64,000 nucleotides of DNA from Scilla litardierei (taxonomy: Eukaryota; Streptophyta; Magnoliopsida; Asparagales; Asparagaceae). Within the stretch, counting starts at the first letter, position 1, and the number at the start of each line of letters is the position of its first letter. Of the stretch, positions 57,816 to 64,000 are shown one piece after another. The notes beneath the pieces are model-generated. The model worked only from the letters and a program-made list of their open reading frames with translations. It was not told where the DNA came from and did not search any database. Position numbers and translations under genes: made by a program. The stretch spans positions 167,407,079 through 167,471,078 of the forward strand of contig CM061141.1 of NCBI GenBank assembly GCA_030789695.1. The letters are read 5' to 3'.

Positions 57816-60800
57816 TGTAACGGCCGTTTTCTGACCGTTCGTATTTTCTGCGTGCACGTGCTTTATCGTGCACGTATTTTACTTGGTTAGTTTTGGGCTC
57901 CGGCATATGCGATGTGATATGCCGTTGCGAACGTGGCTCGTTTTCTCGCAAAACGACTTTGAACGATAGGGGCGTTTTAGTCATTTGACTCAAAACGCCG
58001 TTTCCAATTTTACGTAAATTCTTGGTAGGCGTTATGCACGATTGGACTCCGTAGATCTGTGCGTCTCGTCTCCACGATCGTCCCGGTATTTTCGGATTAT
58101 TTTTCCGACGCCCGTAGTGGAAGATATCCCCTAATCAATTCTCAACCGTTGATTAGCCTCTAATCAATTTCGAATTTCAAATCACTAATCAAATCTAAGA
58201 GAATCCCTCATACGTAGCATGGGATTATTCTCCCACTATTTGGTACCCCTAACTACACGCCCCTCCTCTCACATAACCTCTCTCCTAGTCACCTAAATAT
58301 ACCCTATTTATACCCCAATTAGCAAATTTTCCTAACTTACAAAACCAAACCTATCCTCTCCCTAACTCACGCACGCAAGGGGGGAAACCCATTTGGCCAA
58401 TTTTTTATTCTTCCTCCAGCCGCCGACGGCCACCTCTAGCTCCCCAACTCCGGCCAACATCATCTCCTCCTCCTCCTCCATCTCCTCCATTCTAAGACCT
58501 CCAAAACCCATCAAAAACACCAAATATTCACAGCCCAGGCCAGAACTGCGACCTGCCGGAAAACACCGCCGGCCGGCCACCTCCGGCCACCCCCTCTAGT
58601 GACCACCATCCCCCGATCAACTCCTCTCTGACCCCCCAAGCATCTCCACCTCCCCTTACCCTCTTCCCTCATCTCTATCTCCCTCAAAACGCTTTCAAAC
58701 ACAACCCAAACGACAGTTTTACAGATCTGCGCCACCGCCGGAAAAACTCACGCCCACCGGCCATCCGGCCACCTACGACGACCACCCTACCGCCGTTGGA
58801 TTCCTATCGAAACCACCTACCAACTGCAATTTTCCTCACGCTCATGGCCCACATGTAGCTTCTGGAATCCTCGTCGGAACATGTCGCATCCGCTGTTTTT
58901 CACAGATCTGGAAGCTGAACTTCGCCGCCCGCGCACGGCCACCTCCGACCACCCCCGGCGACAACTCCACTGCCGTTGGCTTCGTTTTGAAGTCCTTTAC
59001 CCACTGCAGCTTTCCGTTCCCGCTGTTCGTCTCCGAAATTTCACTGAGACGCGCGACAACGGATGTGGCGCGAATCTGTCCTCCCCGGCTTCTCACGGCC
59101 GCCCACCGCCGTGCGCTCACGCCGTCGGCCATCCACCGGGCCGAGCATCTTCCTTTGGTCCCACTTCATCTACCAACAGCCCCCTTGGACTCTCAGAGTT
59201 CACGTGCGTTGCCGCACGCATGTACTTTTAGCCGACGTCGCCGTTATCGTGAAGAACCGTTGCGCTACTCGCAACTGGAAGGAGATCGCTGATTAGCTCG
59301 CTGATTTCACGTCATCATCCCGCTGTCCAGAGGTACCTCGCTGCACTACCCGTGGCCGAGGAGTTCCAGACTACGTCGACGTTTTGCCGTTCAGACCCGA
59401 CTTCCACTTGTTGGACGACATTACGAGGTTAGTTTCCCTAACGAGTAGTAAAACCCACACCGTAGCAAAACTGAACCCTAAACTAAAACTGGACAGCTAC
59501 AATTAAATTTACTTTTCGCATCAGTAAAATGTTGTCACTATAGAAAATCGACCATCTGACAATTTTCTGTGCATATAGGATTGTGGTCGATTTAGGCTGA
59601 ACAAGAACACCAAATTGTGACTTTGACAAATAGGGTAGTCCCGATAACCTAGAAACGAACCTAAATAGGATTTGATGGAAATCGCGACCTGACACCGTCG
59701 CCGTGACACTATTTCAGATGGACTTCCGCGGACGAGACGCTTGGACGAGACGCTTCGGGAGGACGACACACTCGCCATCGCAGGCAAGTGTATCCACTTG
59801 CACTTTTGGCCGTGCTTAGGCCCTAGTTGGTTAGAATTGTTAACTGTGAACAAATAGAACCGGACGTGAAATGATAGCGTCCGAGACGACTCCTGACGGC
59901 TCAGACTTGACGACGAAGTCTGAGCCTGACAACAACAACTTTTGAATATTGTAGGGCTATCATGTGTGTGCGTGCGTGTGGACACCCTAGAATAACAACT
60001 CCCGTTACTTGTCATGTCGTGTCCTGTTACACAAAAAGCCTTCGGGCGTTTCGGATGCTTTCCTAGCGGAAGTGATCCCTGTTACACAAAAAGCCTTCGG
60101 GCGTTTCGGATGCTTTCCTAGCGGAAGTGATCCCTGTTACACAAAAAGCCTTCGGGCGTTTCGGATGCTTTCCTAGCGGAAGTGATCCCTGTTACACAAA
60201 AAGCCTTCGGGCGTTTCGGATGCTTTCCTAGCGGAAGTGATCCCTGTTACACAAAAAGCCTTCGGGCGTTTCGGATGCTTTCCTAGCGGAAGTGATCCCT
60301 GTTACACAAAAAGCCTTCGGGCGTTTCGGATGTTTTCCTAGCGGAAATGATCCCTGTAAATCTTGTCCTGAGTTCCTGGGGTTTGGGGTTGGGTTGAGCG
60401 TGCGCACGGCAAGAGGGTCTGATCCCCCTCGAACCGTAAGGCGTGAACCCTTTCGTGTCTCACTTGTCTTGTCTTATCTTGTCTTGTCTTGTCCCGTCAT
60501 GTCCCGACTTGTCTTGACACCTGTAGGTTAGTCCCGTAGTTGGTAGCACACGCTACGACTACCACTTGCTACGCTTTACTTTCCTGCTGCGTTACTTCTG
60601 TTTGTTACTCTGTTATAACTCCAGCATGCTAATCAACCAGTAAACCGTCTGTTAGAACCTCAGCATGCTAATCAACCAGTAAACCGTTGTTTAAAGTTCG
60701 GTGCACTTGCAGTAAAGTCTAACCCTTCTTGTAGACTTTACCTGACGTACAGTTCCTTTCTCTTGGGTGCTGTACGTCAGGTGTTCAGCCAGAGAAACGT

Positions 60801-61172
60801 GGACGAGGCAGACTCACTGGAGTACGAGGAGCCGAGGACGTCGACCCAGAGTACGTGCTTGACAAGGACCAGACCTTGAGGTCTTTTAGTCGTCACTTTC
60901 AGAGGTTACTACTTTTAGTTTGCTTTTAGATAGTTTGTTGCCACGCTTAGGCTTCTTTTTAGACTTTGTACTTGTTGGATATTATATCTCTAATTTAATG
61001 AATGCAACTTCCTTTCTGTACTTCTGTTGTTTCGAACTTTATTAATGCAAGAACCTGAAGTTTTTAAAATGGTACCCCTACAGACGCTTATTGGGTCAGC
61101 GCTTCTCAGCTCTGGCCTAAGCGGGCCTTAGTCACGCTCCGCCTCCGACCTTTTAGGAAGCGGGGCGTGACA
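57816..61172 (+). repeat. LARD 3' LTR
   Basis: 3357 bp. Extra to the 5' LTR: a ~40-bp tandem duplication around AGCATGCTAATCAACCAGT (60630-60690) and about 15 bp near 58570; it lacks a 9-bp repeat present near 54765. Six 55-bp units again (60032-60307 starts). Confidence 0.92.
60024..60357 (+). repeat. 55-bp minisatellite in LARD 3' LTR, six units
   Basis: CAAAAAGCC at 60032, 60087, 60142, 60197, 60252 and 60307; same number and order of units as the 5' LTR, including a last unit with GGATGTTTTCC. Confidence 0.95.
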
Positions 61173-61177
61173 TTACT

Positions 61178-62409
61178 GTTTACAGTTAGTCGGTCTACGT
61201 TGACTCACCGACCGACTAGTTGGTGAACTAGTCGGTCAGTGATCCTTCTTAGACCGACTAATTGAGATTTCCCTGTACATGCCAAGTTACTGTTTATCGT
61301 TAGTCGGTCTATGTACATTTGGCGACCGACTAGTTGATGAACTAGTCGGTCAACATTTGTTCTTGGACCGACTAATTCAATTTGTTCTCAGACTATTTGT
61401 TTTATCTCTTAGTCGGTCTAAGTTCACTCACCGACCGACTAGTTGTGAAACTAGTCGGTCGGCAAGTCTTCTTAGACCGACTAGTTCTTTAAGTCTGAAA
61501 CTTCATCTATTCACTGTTCATCTCTTAGTCGGTTCATGCTGTTTGACCGACCGACTAGTTGATGAACTAGTCGGTCAGTGGTTGTTCTTTGACCGACTAG
61601 TTTGGTTCAGAATAGAGCCGTTGGAGCTGTAATTGAAAATTTTTTCTCTCTCTCTTTCCTCTAACCTATAAATACTTGGTGTGCTGCATTCATTGCACTC
61701 AAGGCTGATTTTAAGAGAAGTTTAGAGATCAAAGAGAAAGCATTCAATCTCATTCAAAGCTCATTCATTTCCTTTCAAGAATCTCTCCCTCACTCTTATT
61801 TCAAAAGAGAGATTCATTGATTATGAGCCTTCCAAGCCAAGTGCTTGATTCTAGGTCACCAACATCCACCTAGGACTCCATTGCTGGTCATCTACTTGGA
61901 GCTAGGGTTTGGTGCCTCTTCATCTTCCCCAAAATCCGTTTTGCCCTAAATCGTAAGTTATACTCAATGCATATGATTTTGTCGGTAAGCAATTTCGTAT
62001 TTCATTTACTTTCATATTGTAAGTGTTTCACTCTCGGTTGTGAGAGTTTGTTTGTGATCTCGGGTTGTGGGAGTTACAATTTCATTTGTGTATGATTTGA
62101 CTTTGTGAAGGTTTTTCACAAGTATTTCATAGTGCAAATCTTGAGTTAGGGTTTCTAACTCAAGTATCAGGAGGGGATCCGGGTGGTTGGGACGTAGGAT
62201 CATCGGGAACAAGTCGGGGAGACTTGGGTGGATCCGAACCCGTTAAATTGCTTGTTTGCGATTGTTTCTTTGTTGTCTAATATTTACATTTCCCCATTTC
62301 CGCATTATTGGTAGAGTTTGCAAGATAATTAGGAATTATCTTCTTAATTATTTTAAAGTACTATTCACCCCCCTCTAGTACTTGTGCAGTAGCTTAGCAG
62401 GGCATTACA
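61178..62409 (+). repeat. E4 5' LTR, second part
   Basis: Array continues at 61186, 61210, 61228, 61252 (24, 18, 24) and on to 61591; discounting the LARD and one TTACT, the gap from 51706 to 61186 is 47 bp, in register. TATA box CTATAAATAC at 61666. Ends GGCATTACA. Confidence 0.92.
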
Positions 62410-62411
62410 TT

Positions 62412-62423
62412 TGGTATCAGAGC
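62412..62423 (+). other. E4 primer binding site (initiator tRNA-Met)
   Basis: TGGTATCAGAGC two bases after the LTR end. Confidence 0.93.
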
Positions 62424-62436
62424 CAAGTCTATAGCT

Positions 62437-64000
62437 ATGTCTGCCAACGACAACAAGACCGTTCGTCCACCTTCAGATTACAGCACCTTCAGGAATCGTG
62501 AAGGAGCGTCTTCGGTGATGGAAGGAAACTCCTCAACAAGGCCTCCCTTCTTCAACGGTACCAACTATGGGTACTGGAAATGCCGGATGAAAACTTTCCT
62601 CCGGAGTGCTTCATTATGGAGAGCCACAATGAAGGAGTATGTCGAGCCCGCCGAAGAAGATTTCGAGAAGTGGACTACCGCGGAGGTCGCCGCAGAGGTA
62701 AGCAATGCCAAGGCAATGAACGCCTTGCAATGTGCTTTGGAGCCTGAGGATTTCAACAAGATATGCACATGTAAGAGTGCATATCAAATATGGAACTCCC
62801 TCCCCATCTTGCATGAAGAAACGAGTAGGGTAAGAGACTCTAAACTCGTTGTAGTTAATAAAGATTACGAGTTATTTCATATGCTACAGGGTGAGCAGAT
62901 GAAGGAGTACTATGCTCGCTTCGTCGACATCACAAACGAGTTGGAGGCTCTCGGTAAGACCTACACCCAAAAGGAGAAAGTCTCGAAGATCATCGATGGA
63001 CTTCCTTCTTGTTGGGAGAAACGTACCTTCACCATCGAGGAAGGTAATGACATGAAAACCTATACCGTTGTTCAACTAATGGGTACCTTAATGTCGTATG
63101 AGGTACGCAAGGATAGCAAGTTGAAGTTGCAGGACAAGATGAAGTCCTACTTGAAGCAAGACGAGCCAAAGAAGAAGGCTATTGCTTTCAAGGCCGCTCC
63201 ATCAACATCTACATCAATCGATGATGAAGACTCGGAAGACGAGTTGGACTTGGAGTCCATGGCCATCATGGCAAAGAAGTTCAACCGGTTCTTCCGGAAA
63301 GGTAATTATAAGAACAAATCCAAGTTTAGTTCTTCTAACGCCTCCTCTCCTTTGTGTTTCAAATGCAACAAGCCAGGACACATGAAAGTGGAGTGTCCTC
63401 AAAACAAACACAAGGAGAAGTGAAGGCGCCAAAGTTCGACAAGTCCAAGAAGTACAAGAAAGGGTACAAAAAGTGGCTTGTTGGGACATTCACCGACTCC
63501 GAGGTCTCCTCAAGCGGAGAGTCAGACGTTGAGCAAGTGGAGCAAGCACATATGTGCTTCATGGCTAGAGATGAGCAAGATAAAGATTCCTCCTCCGATG
63601 ATAGCGACAATGAAGGCGACGATGAGGTAACCATGGATGACCTTAGAAATGCTAATGAGCAATTATGGTCTAAATACACTAAATTAGTAAATATGTATAC
63701 TAAAGTAAAAGATGATTTAGCTAGCATCCAAACCTCGCTAAAACTATCTTCACCAACAACGACACCGTTGTTGAAGAGTTGAAAAATGAGATTGTAAATC
63801 TCAAGTCTCAACTTGAACATGTTAGCATTGAGGATCCGGAGGAACACAAGATAGCGGATTTGACTTCTCAAAACTCGACTTTGAGTATTGAGAACGAAAA
63901 TCTCAAATCTCGTGTTTATGTGCTCACATCGCAAGTATCCACTTTGGATGCTTCTATGCGTTCTCTCACCGAGAAATATGAGTGCACATTAGGCCGAATT
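62437..64000 (+). pseudogene. E4 gag, frameshifted, runs off the window
   Basis: Met 62437 (MSANDNKTVRPPSDYS) is the full-length start that E3 has lost to a stop. UBN2-like gag, then knuckle CFKCNKPGHMKVEC near 63357. At 63420 one G is missing compared with E2 and E3 (HKEK then stop instead of HKEKWKAPK), shifting the frame; reading resumes in the next frame to 63782, and shifts again near 63750. The coiled-coil part continues to the window end. Pol, if present, lies outside. Confidence 0.88.

Larger units (their letters stand above)
51745..61172 (+). mobile_element. LARD: large non-coding LTR element related to the chromovirus
   Basis: LTRs 51745-55055 (3311 bp) and 57816-61172 (3357 bp), perfect duplication TTACT (51740-51744, 61173-61177). 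Internal 2760 bp without gag or pol. It shares with the chromovirus: TGTAACG start, GCGTGACA end, CTATTTATAC TATA box, (CTTGT)n tract, double hairpin, and the post-LTR words GGTTTTAGTGGTGGCCCATG. Strand follows those features. A non-autonomous partner of a chromovirus is the best reading. Confidence 0.9.
51237..64000 (+). mobile_element. E4: SIRE-like copia element (same family as E3), runs off the window
   Basis: Starts TGTTGAGTATTGG at 51237 inside Athila-like pol. Its 5' LTR (51237-51744 plus 61178-62409, about 1740 bp) is split by the LARD. Then a primer site, gag to the window end. The 3' half is not visible. Confidence 0.92.

Overview
This 64 kb window looks like intergenic DNA of a flowering plant. 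I found no host gene: nearly every base belongs to long terminal repeat (LTR) retrotransposons nested inside one another. The evidence is plant-type Ty1/copia and Ty3/gypsy proteins, initiator-tRNA(Met) primer sites, polypurine tracts, LTR pairs with TG...CA ends, and 5-bp target-site duplications at five nested insertions (four perfect, one with a single mismatch).

Layout. Copia-1 (E1) runs from 1 (5' LTR cut by the window edge) to 43937. Its broken pol is split twice: by a SIRE/Maximus-like copia element (E2, 4491-34126) and by a gag-only relative (E3, 34730-41476). E2 is itself split by a Tat-like gypsy derivative on the minus strand (E5, 12250-19689) and by an intact-looking chromovirus (20462-30330). 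E1 sits in an old Bianca-like copia relic (43938-45646). Next comes a minus-strand Athila-like gypsy element (45749-51236; its 5' part lies beyond the window), whose pol is cut by another SIRE-like element (E4, 51237 to the window end). The 5' LTR of E4 is cut by a 9.4-kb non-coding element with 3.3-kb LTRs (LARD, 51745-61172).

How parts relate. E2, E3 and E4 share gag type and LTR ends; E2 carries pol, while E3 has lost it and would need help to move. The LARD shares LTR ends, TATA word, post-LTR sequence and a pair of hairpins with the chromovirus, its likely relative and possible helper. The chromovirus gag-pol is open throughout if two short GT-AG introns are removed.

Main discovery candidate. 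At least three unrelated element lineages carry arrays of short (about 10 nt) palindromic or alternately inverted words, grouped in quartets with near-fixed spacing (22-19/20-22, 24-18-24 or 20-20-20 bp) and repeating every 112-127 bp in most cases. The word differs between lineages but the architecture is the same. The arrays lie upstream of the LTR TATA box, and in the two elements with a third (env-like) ORF a second array lies upstream of that ORF. One whole array module is shared by a Ty3/gypsy chromovirus and Ty1/copia SIRE-like LTRs. This resembles a phased, modular protein-binding platform. All calls come from reading the sequence; no database search was run.
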